Part shown: positions 33,419 to 41,149 of the stretch, piece after piece
How the letters are laid out: each line of letters starts with the position of its first letter
Position numbering within the stretch: position 1 is the stretch's first letter
Assembly: GCA_013213825.1 (NCBI GenBank)
Contig: JABSQA010000015.1
Span: 1-41,149, forward strand
Length of the DNA: 41,149 nucleotides
From: Henriciella sp.
Lineage (GTDB): Bacteria > Pseudomonadota > Alphaproteobacteria > Caulobacterales > Hyphomonadaceae
Reading direction: 5' to 3'
Made by a program: the position numbers and the translations under genes
The notes under the pieces: model-generated
What the model was told of the DNA's origin: nothing
Seen by the model: only the letters and a program-made list of their open reading frames with translations
Database searches by the model: none

Positions 33419-34600
33419 ATGTCGAATACAGACCCTGTTGTGATTGTTGGAATGGCACGCACACCGATGGGAGGCTTGCTCGGCGATTTGCAAGCGCTGT
33501 CCGCGAACGAGCTTGGTGCCATCGCTGTGAAGGCCGCGGTCGAAGAAGCCGGTCTCGGCGCCGATGAAGCTGATGAAATCATCATGGGCAATTGCCTTCC
33601 CGCGGGTCAAGGCCAAGCGCCAGCGCGCCAAGCTGGGTTTAAAGCCGGGATGGATAAGGGCCTTGAAGCCACGACCATAAACAAAATGTGCGGCTCTGGC
33701 CTGCAAGCCGCAGTTATGGGGCGCCAGTCAATCGCGTCTGGTGACGCAAATATCGTCATCGTCGGCGGCATGGAGAGCATGACCAATGCGCCGCATCTGA
33801 TGGATGTCCGAAAAGGCCATAAATATGGCGATATGGGCGCCAAGGATCATATGGCTTTAGATGGTCTCACCGATGCTTATGCTGGCGGACCCATGGGCGC
33901 GTTCGCTGACATGATCGCGGAGAAGTATCAATTCACCCGCGAGCAACAAGATGCCTACGCGCTGGAAACCCTGAAACGGGCGCAGGACGCGACCGAGGGC
34001 GGCAAGTTCAAGCGTGAAATCGCGCCTGTCACGATCAAGACTCGCAAAGGCGAAACCACGGTTGATACGGACGAGCTGCCGCGGACGGCGCGCCCTGACA
34101 AAATCCCGTCTCTGCGTCCGGCCTTTAATAAGGATGGCACGGTGACCGCCGCGAACGCCTCGGCGATATCCGATGGTGCGGCCGCATTGGTTCTGATGAA
34201 AGAGTCAGAGGCGCAATCGCGCGGGTTAACCCCGATTGCAAAAATCATCTCCTCGTCAAGCCACGCGCATGAGCCAGAAAACTTTACCACGGCACCCGTC
34301 CCCGCCATGGAAAAGGCGCTCGCCAAAGCGGGCTGGTCGAAAGACGATGTTGGCTTGTGGGAAATCAATGAGGCCTTTGCTGTCGTGCCCATGATCGCGA
34401 TGAAAGAGCTGGGCCTTAGCCATGACAAGGTCAACGTCAATGGCGGCGCTTGCGCAATGGGTCACCCAATCGGAGCTTCTGGCGCGCGTATTCTGATTAC
34501 GCTTCTCGCGGCGATGGAAGATCGCGATGTGAAAAAAGGCGTGGCCTCACTTTGCATTGGCGGAGGCGAAGGAATCGCCATGTGCGTTGAGCGCGCTTAG
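33419..34600 (+). CDS. Acetyl-CoA C-acetyltransferase (thiolase)
   Basis: 393 residues, the standard thiolase length. The nucleophilic Cys is in NKMCGSGLQA (about residue 90), the His in GGACAMGHPIGASG (about 350), and the second Cys in SLCIGGGEG. The enzyme condenses or cleaves acetoacetyl-CoA/3-ketoacyl-CoA. The start VVIVGMARTPMGGLLGDL fits biosynthetic/AtoB-type thiolases. It could serve amino-acid or fatty-acid breakdown next to the indolepyruvate oxidoreductase. GTAGGAGGG lies upstream of the ATG. No 3-ketoacyl-CoA reductase gene is next to it. Confidence 0.94.
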   Translation: MSNTDPVVIVGMARTPMGGLLGDLQALSANELGAIAVKAAVEEAGLGADEADEIIMGNCLPAGQGQAPARQAGFKAGMDKGLEATTINKMCGSGLQAAVMGRQSIASGDANIVIVGGMESMTNAPHLMDVRKGHKYGDMGAKDHMALDGLTDAYAGGPMGAFADMIAEKYQFTREQQDAYALETLKRAQDATEGGKFKREIAPVTIKTRKGETTVDTDELPRTARPDKIPSLRPAFNKDGTVTAANASAISDGAAALVLMKESEAQSRGLTPIAKIISSSSHAHEPENFTTAPVPAMEKALAKAGWSKDDVGLWEINEAFAVVPMIAMKELGLSHDKVNVNGGACAMGHPIGASGARILITLLAAMEDRDVKKGVASLCIGGGEGIAMCVERA

Positions 34601-34633
34601 ACGCAGCGTAGCAATCCATGAAAATAAAAAGGG

Positions 34634-34657
34634 CCAGTTTGTCGAACGACAAACTGG
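34634..34657. terminator. Bidirectional terminator between thiolase and Lrp genes
   Basis: CCAGTTTGTCG and CGACAAACTGG form a perfect stem, with A-rich sequence on the left and T-rich sequence on the right. It serves the two convergent genes ending at 34600 and 34693. Confidence 0.85.
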
Positions 34658-34692
34658 TCTTTGCTTTTCGGGGATACGGTTTCGCTTAAGGC

Positions 34693-35187
34693 TTATCCAG
34701 CTGGGACATAGTCGCTGACAAGCCCAAGCGGAACGGCGGTGGTGCGCTTGGCGACATTGATGATGATGCGCGATTGAACATCGGACACCAAAGCCGAGCC
34801 GAGCAGCTTGTCGCGCAAAAACTTATCATACGCATACATATCCGTAGTGGTGACGCGAATGATATAATCGACGGCGCCCGTCACAGTCATACACTCCATC
34901 ACTTCTGGCCACCTGGCGACCAGTGCCTCAAAAGCCTCGAGATTTTCCTTGCTCGGCAGAGCCAGTTTAACATTGGCCACGACTTCGAAGCCAAGGCCGA
35001 GGGATTGGCGGTCGAGCAGAGTCACCCGGCCCTGAATGATGCCCGCTTCTTCCATACGCTTGATCCGCCGCCAGCAGGGCGACGAAGACAGGCCCACGCG
35101 TTCAGCAATGTCCGCGACAGAAAGCGACGCGTCTTTTTGAATCAAATCGAGAATCTTGGCATCAATAGTGTCTAATGGTTCCGACAA
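34693..35187 (-). CDS. Lrp/AsnC family transcriptional regulator
   Basis: About 164 residues. The N-terminal helix-turn-helix (LDTIDAKILDLIQKDASLSV with SPCWRRIKRMEEAGII) is followed by a RAM/AsnC ligand-binding domain with VMECMTVTGAVDYIIRV, a family signature. Such octameric or dimeric proteins sense amino acids. TTG at 35187 places the conserved LDxID at residue 5 as usual and has GGGGGA upstream; an ATG at 35253 would add 22 residues from the promoter region. It is divergent from the indolepyruvate:ferredoxin oxidoreductase gene and probably regulates it in response to an aromatic or branched amino acid (inference). Confidence 0.92.
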   Translation of the reverse strand: MSEPLDTIDAKILDLIQKDASLSVADIAERVGLSSSPCWRRIKRMEEAGIIQGRVTLLDRQSLGLGFEVVANVKLALPSKENLEAFEALVARWPEVMECMTVTGAVDYIIRVTTTDMYAYDKFLRDKLLGSALVSDVQSRIIINVAKRTTAVPLGLVSDYVPAG

Positions 35188-35316
35188 GTTTTCCCCCAAA
35201 AGAGTATTATTTTGGTTATTTATTGCCTGAATTAGCCCAATTTGTGCAAACAAGGCAAGTAATTTCGCTAATATGTTGGGATATATGACCTAAACGACAC
35301 ACTCGAGAGGTGCGCT
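35188..35316. promoter_or_regulatory. Divergent promoter region, Lrp regulator / oxidoreductase
   Basis: About 130 AT-rich bases separate the two divergent genes, with A/T tracts such as AATAACCAAAATAATA and a TTTGTGCAAA near-palindrome. This is the expected site for Lrp-type binding and both promoters. I cannot assign individual -10/-35 boxes with confidence. GAGAGG at 35305-35310 is the ribosome site for the TTG start at 35317. Confidence 0.45.
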
Positions 35317-38300
35317 TTGGAACATCGTGAAGTTACGCTGAACGACAAATATGATCTTGTCGAGGGCAAAGCGTATATGACCGGGATTCAAGCCCTGGTC
35401 CGCCTACCGCTTGATCAGAAGCGGCTTGATTTGAAGGCAGGCCACAATACGGCAGGCTTCATTTCTGGTTATCGCGGCTCGCCCTTGGGGGGATATGATC
35501 AACAATTGCGTGCGGCGCAAACTTGGCTAGATGCACACGATATCAAGTTCTGGGAAGGTCTGAACGAAGACCTCGGCGCCACTGCGGTTTGGGGCAGTCA
35601 GCAGCTCGGCCTATTTCCCGGGGCGCAGCGCGATGGCTTATTCGGCATTTGGTACGGTAAGGCGCCTGGCGTAGACCGGACAGGCGACGTTTTCAAACAT
35701 GCCAATGCCGCGGGCACATCGGCGCTTGGCGGCGTGCTCGCCGTGCTGGGTGACGACCATATGTGCAAGTCTTCGACTCTGCCATCGCAGTCTGAGTTCG
35801 CCATGCAAGATGCGGAGATTCCGGTTCTCAACCCGGCTTCGATCCAAGACGTGTTGGATTATGGTCTGCATGGCTGGGCGATGAGCCGCTTTAGTGGTGG
35901 TTGGAGCGCCATGATCGCGCTCGCCGACACGATGGATAGCGGCGCCGTTGTCGATGTGTCCCTCGATCGCATGAATTTCGTGACCCCCGATTTTGCCTTT
36001 CCAAGCGATGGCGTCCATATGCGCCGCGCGGATCCGCCATTGGAGAAAGAGCGACGCCTGCGCGAGTTTAAGCTCCCGGCTGCGCAAGCCTGGGTCCGGG
36101 CCAACCAACTTGATCGCGTGATATTGCCGAGTGCCAAACCTCGCATTGGATTGATCGTCTTAGGCCAGGCGGCCCGCGATGTGTTCGAGGCGCTGGCCGC
36201 GCTGGGTCTGACCCCCAATGATGCCGCTCAGCTCGGCGTATCCATCTTCAAAGTCGCCATGCCTTGGCCCTTGGAGCAAGACGCCATTCGCGGCTTCTGT
36301 TCTGGGCTCGAGCGCGTTTTGGTCATTGAGCACAAACGACCACTGATCGAAGATCAATTGCGCGCCGCGCTTTATCCTTTGCCAGAGAAGAAGCGGCCAA
36401 TGATCGAGGGTAAGCAGACCGTCGATGGTCGACCCTTGCTGCCGCAGATCGGGTCTATTCCCGTCCCCGTCATGGCTGAGGCGCTTCGCGGTGTCTTGCC
36501 GAAAGGTTGGGACACAAGCAAGGCTGACGCCTATTTCGCGCGCGTTGGTTTAGCCAGTGAAGCCGCGCGCACCAATGCGACACCGACGGTCCGCACGCCG
36601 CATTATTGTTCTGGCTGTCCGCACAATACGTCGACAGTTGTGCCCGAAGGCTCACGCGCGCTGGCAGGGATTGGCTGTCACTATATGGCCAATTTCATGC
36701 CGGACCGGAATACCGACATGACCAGCCAAATGGGCGGCGAAGGCATAGCCTGGGTGGGACAGCATTTTGCCACCGATGAGAACCACATGTTCGTCAATCT
36801 GGGGGACGGGACTTATTCGCACTCAGGGTCGCTTGCCATCCGGGCGGCAGTCACGTCCGGGGCCAATATAACCTACAAGATCCTGTATAATGATGCCGTG
36901 GCCATGACCGGCGGGCAAACCGTGGAATCGGGTCAAACCCCGCAACAGATCGCCACGCAAGTTAAAGGCGAAGGGGTCGAGACGATCGTCATCGTCACCG
37001 AAGATCCGGTACGCTATGCCAATGTCAAAGGCTTGCCGCGTCGCGTGCGGATTTACGATCGCGCTGATCTCGACAAAGTGCAGAAACAATTGCGCGAGAC
37101 ACCCGGCGTCTCCGTTCTGATCTATGATCAGATTTGCGCCACAGAGAAACGCCGGCGTTCGAAACGTGGCTTGCGCGCCCCTGACCGGACGCGCGTTTTG
37201 ATCAATACCGAAGTTTGCGAAGGCTGCGGCGATTGTTCGATTAAGTCGAATTGTCTGTCGGTCGAACCGGTGGAAACGGAACTCGGTCGCAAGCGCCGGA
37301 TTAATCAATCGACGTGCAATACGGATTTGTCTTGCGTCAATGGATTTTGCCCGAGCTTTATCACAGTCACCGATGGCGAGTTCACCGCCAATGATGAGCC
37401 GCGTCCTGAAATCGATGCCACCAATCTGCCGCTGCCGGACACGCCGAGCCTGGATCGGGCTTGGAACATCCTGTTCACCGGCGTCGGCGGCACTGGGGTA
37501 ACGACGGTCGCCGCCATCTTGGCGATGGGGGCGCATGTTGATGGCAACGCTGCGTCCAGCCTCGACATGACAGGTTTGGCGCAAAAAGGCGGACCGGTTC
37601 TGAGCCATTTGCGCTTCGCGCGCGAGCCGGACATGATCTCAACGGGGCGCGTCCCTCCCGCCAGCACAGACTGTATGATTGCCTGTGACCTAGTGGTGGC
37701 GGCGGGTGGTGATGCGCTAAACTTGATGGATGCTGAGCGCACTGCGGCCTATGCCAACAGCGATGTCACCCCGACGAGCGAGTTTATCCGCGATCGTTCG
37801 AAGAAATTTGAGAGCGACCTCTTAGCGGCTCGCGTCAAACGGCAAGCGGCAGATTTCGCCACGTTCGATGCCGAGGCATTGGCCATCCTCTATTTTAATG
37901 ATGCAATCTACACCAATATGATCATGGCGGGCTTTGCCTGGCAGAAGGGTCAAGTTCCGGTATCCTTACGGGGCGTGTATCGCGCGATCAAACTCAACGG
38001 TGTGAAAGCCGATGACAATATGGCAGCGTTCGATTTGGGTCGTATCGCGGCCTATGATCCTGACCGTTTGGAACGCGCAAAGGATCCCCGCGGGCATATC
38101 CAACCCATGACGTTGGATGAGTTGATCGAGAACCGTGCTGAACGGCTCACTGGCTATCAGAACAAAGCCTATGCGGAGACCTATCGGGCTTTGGTTGCTA
38201 AAGTGCGGGCTGCTGAAACCGAACATGGGCTCGGCGAGCGCCTGTCTGAAGCTGTGGCGCGTTTTGCCTATAAGCTGATGGCATATAAGGACGAGTATGA

Positions 38301-38775
38301 AGTCGCGCGGTTATGGACCGACGGCAAGTTCGACGCCTATCTCGCGCGTAAGTTCAAAGGTGGAAAGGTCGCATATCACTTGGCCCCACCGTTGAACTCG
38401 AAGAAAGATGAGAATGGGCACCTTAAGAAGAAATCCTTCGGCCCTTGGATGAAGACCGGATTTAAAATTCTCAAACGCTTTAAAGGCCTACGTGGTACCC
38501 GCTTTGATCCCTTTGGTTGGACGGAGGAGCGGAAGCTAGAACGCAGAATTCGCGATCAATATATCGATAATGTCGATCGCCTCTTGGTCGACTTAAGCGC
38601 CAAGAATCTCGATCTCGCGGTGACAATTGCTGAAATACCCGATGACATTCGTGGCTATGGTCACGTCAAAGAGGCGGCGATTGCATTGGCGGCAGAAAAA
38701 GAAGCAGAGCTTTGGCAGCATTGGCCGAACGGTACGCTCCCAAAATCGCGTACAACGCTTATTGCAGCTGAATAG
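35317..38775 (+). CDS. Indolepyruvate ferredoxin oxidoreductase family protein (fused subunits)
   Basis: 1152 residues, single-chain enzyme that oxidatively decarboxylates aryl or branched 2-oxoacids (such as indolepyruvate or phenylpyruvate) to acyl-CoA with ferredoxin reduction. The N-terminal part has the pyrimidine-binding region GFISGYRGSPLGGYDQQL. The thiamine diphosphate domain holds CSGCPHN and NLGDGTYSHSGSLA (about residue 497). A cysteine cluster at 634-680 (CEGCGDC and CNTDLSCVNGFC) can bind iron-sulfur clusters. The C-terminal gamma-type domain has FTGVGGTGVTT. Start is TTG with GAGAGG six bases upstream. This large fused form is frequent in aerobic alphaproteobacteria and joins aromatic amino acid breakdown. 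The Lrp gene opposite likely controls it. Confidence 0.95.
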   Translation: MEHREVTLNDKYDLVEGKAYMTGIQALVRLPLDQKRLDLKAGHNTAGFISGYRGSPLGGYDQQLRAAQTWLDAHDIKFWEGLNEDLGATAVWGSQQLGLFPGAQRDGLFGIWYGKAPGVDRTGDVFKHANAAGTSALGGVLAVLGDDHMCKSSTLPSQSEFAMQDAEIPVLNPASIQDVLDYGLHGWAMSRFSGGWSAMIALADTMDSGAVVDVSLDRMNFVTPDFAFPSDGVHMRRADPPLEKERRLREFKLPAAQAWVRANQLDRVILPSAKPRIGLIVLGQAARDVFEALAALGLTPNDAAQLGVSIFKVAMPWPLEQDAIRGFCSGLERVLVIEHKRPLIEDQLRAALYPLPEKKRPMIEGKQTVDGRPLLPQIGSIPVPVMAEALRGVLPKGWDTSKADAYFARVGLASEAARTNATPTVRTPHYCSGCPHNTSTVVPEGSRALAGIGCHYMANFMPDRNTDMTSQMGGEGIAWVGQHFATDENHMFVNLGDGTYSHSGSLAIRAAVTSGANITYKILYNDAVAMTGGQTVESGQTPQQIATQVKGEGVETIVIVTEDPVRYANVKGLPRRVRIYDRADLDKVQKQLRETPGVSVLIYDQICATEKRRRSKRGLRAPDRTRVLINTEVCEGCGDCSIKSNCLSVEPVETELGRKRRINQSTCNTDLSCVNGFCPSFITVTDGEFTANDEPRPEIDATNLPLPDTPSLDRAWNILFTGVGGTGVTTVAAILAMGAHVDGNAASSLDMTGLAQKGGPVLSHLRFAREPDMISTGRVPPASTDCMIACDLVVAAGGDALNLMDAERTAAYANSDVTPTSEFIRDRSKKFESDLLAARVKRQAADFATFDAEALAILYFNDAIYTNMIMAGFAWQKGQVPVSLRGVYRAIKLNGVKADDNMAAFDLGRIAAYDPDRLERAKDPRGHIQPMTLDELIENRAERLTGYQNKAYAETYRALVAKVRAAETEHGLGERLSEAVARFAYKLMAYKDEYEVARLWTDGKFDAYLARKFKGGKVAYHLAPPLNSKKDENGHLKKKSFGPWMKTGFKILKRFKGLRGTRFDPFGWTEERKLERRIRDQYIDNVDRLLVDLSAKNLDLAVTIAEIPDDIRGYGHVKEAAIALAAEKEAELWQHWPNGTLPKSRTTLIAAE

Positions 38776-38784
38776 AGATAAAAG

Positions 38785-38817
38785 AAAAGCCCGCGCCAAA
38801 AGCGCGGGCTTTTTTTT
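38785..38817. terminator. Terminator after the oxidoreductase gene
   Basis: AAAAGCCCGCGC and GCGCGGGCTTTT form a perfect 12-bp stem with a 5-base loop, followed by a run of T. A-rich sequence on the left makes it work for the convergent TadG-like gene too. Confidence 0.95.
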
Positions 38818-38836
38818 AAGAGCTTTTGGTGCGGCT

Positions 38837-40591
38837 CTATTTCGAGATACGCAAATCGGAGATCGAAGTGGCGATCGCCTTATAGGCGTCTGTCAGCTCA
38901 GCGCCCGTTTCAGGCTCGAAGTAGAAATCTGTTCCAGATGCGCAGTAAGACAATACTTCTTGACCCGCAGTCGGTGCGTTCAAGGCGACCGCATAGACTT
39001 TGATATCTTTGAGCTTCATATTGTCACAAAGTGCGCGAGCCTGAGCGGCAGAGTCACCTTGTTCCGGGAAGATCTCAGTGTTGAAGGCGCCGTCTGTCAT
39101 TAAGATGACCACTTTGGCGGAATCGGGTTCCGAATAGTCCAACGGCGCAGCTGTTCCATCAAAGATCTGATTCCAGTCTTCCGAAACCAGATACCACGTC
39201 CATGCCACCCCGAGGTGTCCAGCAGTATAACCGCCTGCACTTAGAGAAGAGATGTAGGTTTTGAGCGTGTTTTTATTATTCGTGAGCTCGACTGGCTCAG
39301 CGCTGCGACACTCATTGCCGTCATATTTGCTATCATTGGGACGGTTAGGGTGACCGACATTCCAGTCGCCACCGTCACTTTGTGAAGGATCTTCTTCGAA
39401 CCAGGCCTGCTGGTGCGAGAGATATGCCCCGGTCCCGGGGGCGGCGTCCGTGAATTTCTCGTCGCCATCACGCTCCCAGACACAGCGCGAGGTCAGCGTA
39501 TAAGTTTTGGTTTCAGGCTCGGTATCGTTTTCCAGGACAAGGGTGAAATTTATCGTCTCATCGAACAGCAAATTACCGCTACCGCTACCGCCATCATAGA
39601 CTCGAATGCGCAATTCGAATTCGCCCATATCCCAAGCTTGGCCCACCATGTTGGTGATGCCGCTATCGCCATACATCGCATATGGCTCATAGTTTTCGAG
39701 GCGGTTTTGAGTTTCGGGGCCGGACAGATTGAATCGGACACTGTCGTCTTGACCATAAAGATCGTGCCAAGGGTCTAATGTCATCGCGACGGTCAAATCG
39801 TCATCCCAGTTTTCATCAATCTTGATCACGGCACCATCACCAAATTCGGCAATCAGATCATCCGTATCCGTATCGTACAGGCCGAGATGGAATTCATCAA
39901 ACAGGTTGCCTTCGGTAAAATCATCTTCTGAATATTCAGGTCCGATTTCATGCGTATAGGTTCGCGTTGGCGTCACACCCGTCACATCCTCAAAGAAGTC
40001 ACCTGCATTGACCATGGCATTGTATGACACCATTGCGAGGCGCGTTTTCTCCAACAATTCCGTTGACGCGCCATCTGGCAAGAGTACGTCGACGGCTTCT
40101 TCAGCGGCGCTTTTCAAATTGGTCAAACGGCTTGAGCTATTCATCGATCCCGAAATGTCGAACATGAAAGCGACATCGATCTTATCAATGCCGTACTCTG
40201 AGCCAGAAATAACTGTGAACGACATTTCATCGTGGCCGATGACTTTCATTAAATAGGTGTTCTGACGACACGAAACGCTGGCATCAATCTCTTCGTCATT
40301 TTGTGAAACGACCACGGTCGCCGGAGCACATGTTAGGCCACCCAGGCCAGAGATTTGGGCGTCTAGGAATTGCTGGACGGCGAGTTTAACGTCGTCATCC
40401 ACCGCCCCGGTCTGTTTCACCTTGGCTGCGGCAAGAACCGAAGAGTCCAAGACCAGTTGGACTTTGGCCTTTCGTTTCACTGTCTGTTGGAAATCAATTG
40501 CAAATCCCGTGACCGCTAGGAATGGTATGAGAACCAATCCGAAGATCATAAAGACATTGCCCCGAGAGTCATTCAGGAACTCTTTAAACAT
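38837..40591 (-). CDS. TadG-like protein: Tad pilus N-terminal anchor, VWA domain with inserted beta-rich domain
   Basis: 584 residues from the ATG at 40591 (a TTG at 40597 would add two). The first 45 residues match the Tad/TadE-type anchor: NDSRGNVFMIFGLVLIPFLAVTGFAIDF, one membrane helix and a following DSSVLAAA. A von Willebrand A domain follows with MIDAS residues in FDISGSMNSSS (Asp145, Ser147, Ser149), Thr about 456 in GGYTAG and Asp500 in LMTDGAF. Between about residues 216 and 368 (bases about 39,488-39,946) a 150-residue beta-rich segment interrupts the VWA fold and contains ENYEPYAMYGDSG. TadG proteins take part in Flp/Tad pilus assembly and adhesion. No other tad genes are in the window, so it may act as a separate surface protein. 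Confidence 0.85.
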   Translation of the reverse strand: MFKEFLNDSRGNVFMIFGLVLIPFLAVTGFAIDFQQTVKRKAKVQLVLDSSVLAAAKVKQTGAVDDDVKLAVQQFLDAQISGLGGLTCAPATVVVSQNDEEIDASVSCRQNTYLMKVIGHDEMSFTVISGSEYGIDKIDVAFMFDISGSMNSSSRLTNLKSAAEEAVDVLLPDGASTELLEKTRLAMVSYNAMVNAGDFFEDVTGVTPTRTYTHEIGPEYSEDDFTEGNLFDEFHLGLYDTDTDDLIAEFGDGAVIKIDENWDDDLTVAMTLDPWHDLYGQDDSVRFNLSGPETQNRLENYEPYAMYGDSGITNMVGQAWDMGEFELRIRVYDGGSGSGNLLFDETINFTLVLENDTEPETKTYTLTSRCVWERDGDEKFTDAAPGTGAYLSHQQAWFEEDPSQSDGGDWNVGHPNRPNDSKYDGNECRSAEPVELTNNKNTLKTYISSLSAGGYTAGHLGVAWTWYLVSEDWNQIFDGTAAPLDYSEPDSAKVVILMTDGAFNTEIFPEQGDSAAQARALCDNMKLKDIKVYAVALNAPTAGQEVLSYCASGTDFYFEPETGAELTDAYKAIATSISDLRISK

Positions 40592-40939
40592 GCTCAAATC
40601 GAAAGTGGCTTCTGCACACTAACGTCCCTTTTTTTTAGCGTTTTACAGGAGCGTGTTTGAAACCACGTTAGATTTCAGGTTCGGATTCGATTTGAGACGT
40701 ATAGACAATTTTTACTTTGTGGCGTCGGCACGGGCGATTTTGTGCGCGAAAACCATCGTCTTTGAAATCCAGCTAGTGTGATGTGTTTATTGGGGAATAT
40801 CTGCCCCTCGTGGCTGGCCGAAAAGGTTGATCAAAAGTGGCCGGTCTGGGATCAACTTCGTCGTGAAAATCCATAAATTCTTCACCCTTTCTGGCTGAAG
40901 GATCTGGCATTGCCCGACGAGTCATGTTTTCCAGGGCGG
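40592..40939. other. Intergenic region between the TadG-like gene and thyA
   Basis: About 348 bases with no gene I can support. It contains a run of eight T near 40628-40636, AT-rich patches around 40680-40720, and a 31-codon open frame at 40781-40876 with no ribosome site. I see no clear promoter, terminator or repeat, though promoters of both divergent genes must lie here. Confidence 0.6.
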
Positions 40940-41149
40940 ATGAAGCAATATCACGACCTGTTACAAGACATTCTGGAGAATGGTGTCGACCGTGGCGATC
41001 GCACCGGCACGGGGACCCGAGGCGTGTTTGGACGCCAGATGCGATTTGACCTGGCGGATCGCTTTCCTTTGCTGACAACCAAGAAACTGCACTTGCGCTC
41101 AATCATTGTTGAGCTGCTCTGGTTCCTGCGTGGCGACACAAATGTGCGC
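40940..41149 (+). CDS. thyA: Thymidylate synthase, N-terminal part (3' end outside window)
   Basis: The frame from ATG 40940 stays open to the window edge and gives 70 residues: [20 protein letters not shown], then [33 protein letters not shown] and [13 protein letters not shown]. This matches the N-terminus of bacterial ThyA, including the phosphate-binding Arg in the DRTGTGT loop, very closely. The enzyme makes dTMP from dUMP with methylenetetrahydrofolate. The catalytic Cys lies beyond the window. AGGGCGG sits directly before the ATG, which is close for a ribosome site. Confidence 0.95.
   Translation, partial: MKQYHDLLQDILENGVDRGDRTGTGTRGVFGRQMRFDLADRFPLLTTKKLHLRSIIVELLWFLRGDTNVR

Noticed and set aside
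40781-40876. 31-codon open frame upstream of thyA
   Set aside because: No ribosome site, no recognisable motif, and a frame of this length is expected by chance.
40773-41102. 109-residue minus-strand open frame at the window end
   Set aside because: It is antisense to the thyA start, which is recognised with high confidence.

Overview
This 41 kb window looks like ordinary chromosome from an alphaproteobacterium of the Hyphomonadaceae/Maricaulales type. The reasons are the overall gene content, a Caulobacter-like phosphate locus (pstC-pstA-pstB-phoU-phoB with no pstS, PstA with a long N-terminal extension), a 1152-residue fused indolepyruvate:ferredoxin oxidoreductase, a DUF2385/TIGR02301 protein, a TonB-dependent receptor, and many GTG/TTG starts. 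I see no rRNA, tRNA, insertion sequence, prophage or CRISPR array. The genus cannot be named from what is visible.

Layout. 1-1.8 kb: 3' part of a TonB-dependent receptor ending in a terminator. 2.0-4.75 kb: a relatively AT-rich convergent pair, an acyltransferase-3/SGNH O-acyltransferase facing a sialate-O-acetylesterase-type SGNH hydrolase. 4.9-6.7 kb (minus): GNAT acetyltransferase and NADP isocitrate dehydrogenase. 6.9-10.9 kb: TrmJ-like RNA methyltransferase, a DUF2385 exported protein, a D-2-hydroxyacid dehydrogenase, a tandem retropepsin-like exported protein and an SDR oxidoreductase, very tightly packed with overlapping ends. 10.9-13.2 kb (minus): a GT-C-like polytopic membrane protein and a tiny acidic lipoprotein made of eight 11-residue repeats. 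13.4-16.5 kb: nitronate monooxygenase-type flavoprotein and an S9 peptidase lipoprotein.

16.5-23.7 kb (minus) is the phosphate regulon: phoR, an RluA-family pseudouridine synthase, then pstC, pstA, pstB, phoU and phoB. A clear Pho box lies just upstream of pstC, so the transporter part should be under autogenous PhoB control. 23.9-29.9 kb is a complete tripartite RND efflux operon (outer membrane lipoprotein, periplasmic adaptor, inner membrane pump), followed by an M13 metallopeptidase lipoprotein carrying an inserted EF-hand-type loop.

32.3-41.1 kb: a DUF1801 protein, a FAD4/CarF/PEDS1-family lipid desaturase, a thiolase, an Lrp/AsnC regulator divergent from the indolepyruvate:ferredoxin oxidoreductase (probably its regulator), a TadG-like von Willebrand A protein with an extra beta-rich domain inserted in the VWA fold, and the 5' end of thyA cut by the window edge.

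The observations most worth a second look are the FAD4-like lipid desaturase, the inserted domain in the TadG-like protein, the hendecad-repeat lipoprotein, the EF-hand insertion in the M13 peptidase, the duplicated retropepsin and the possible glycan O-acylation/deacylation pair. I did not find a clear multi-gene system that is wholly unknown. Comments about homologues come from memory of the families and were not checked against any database.
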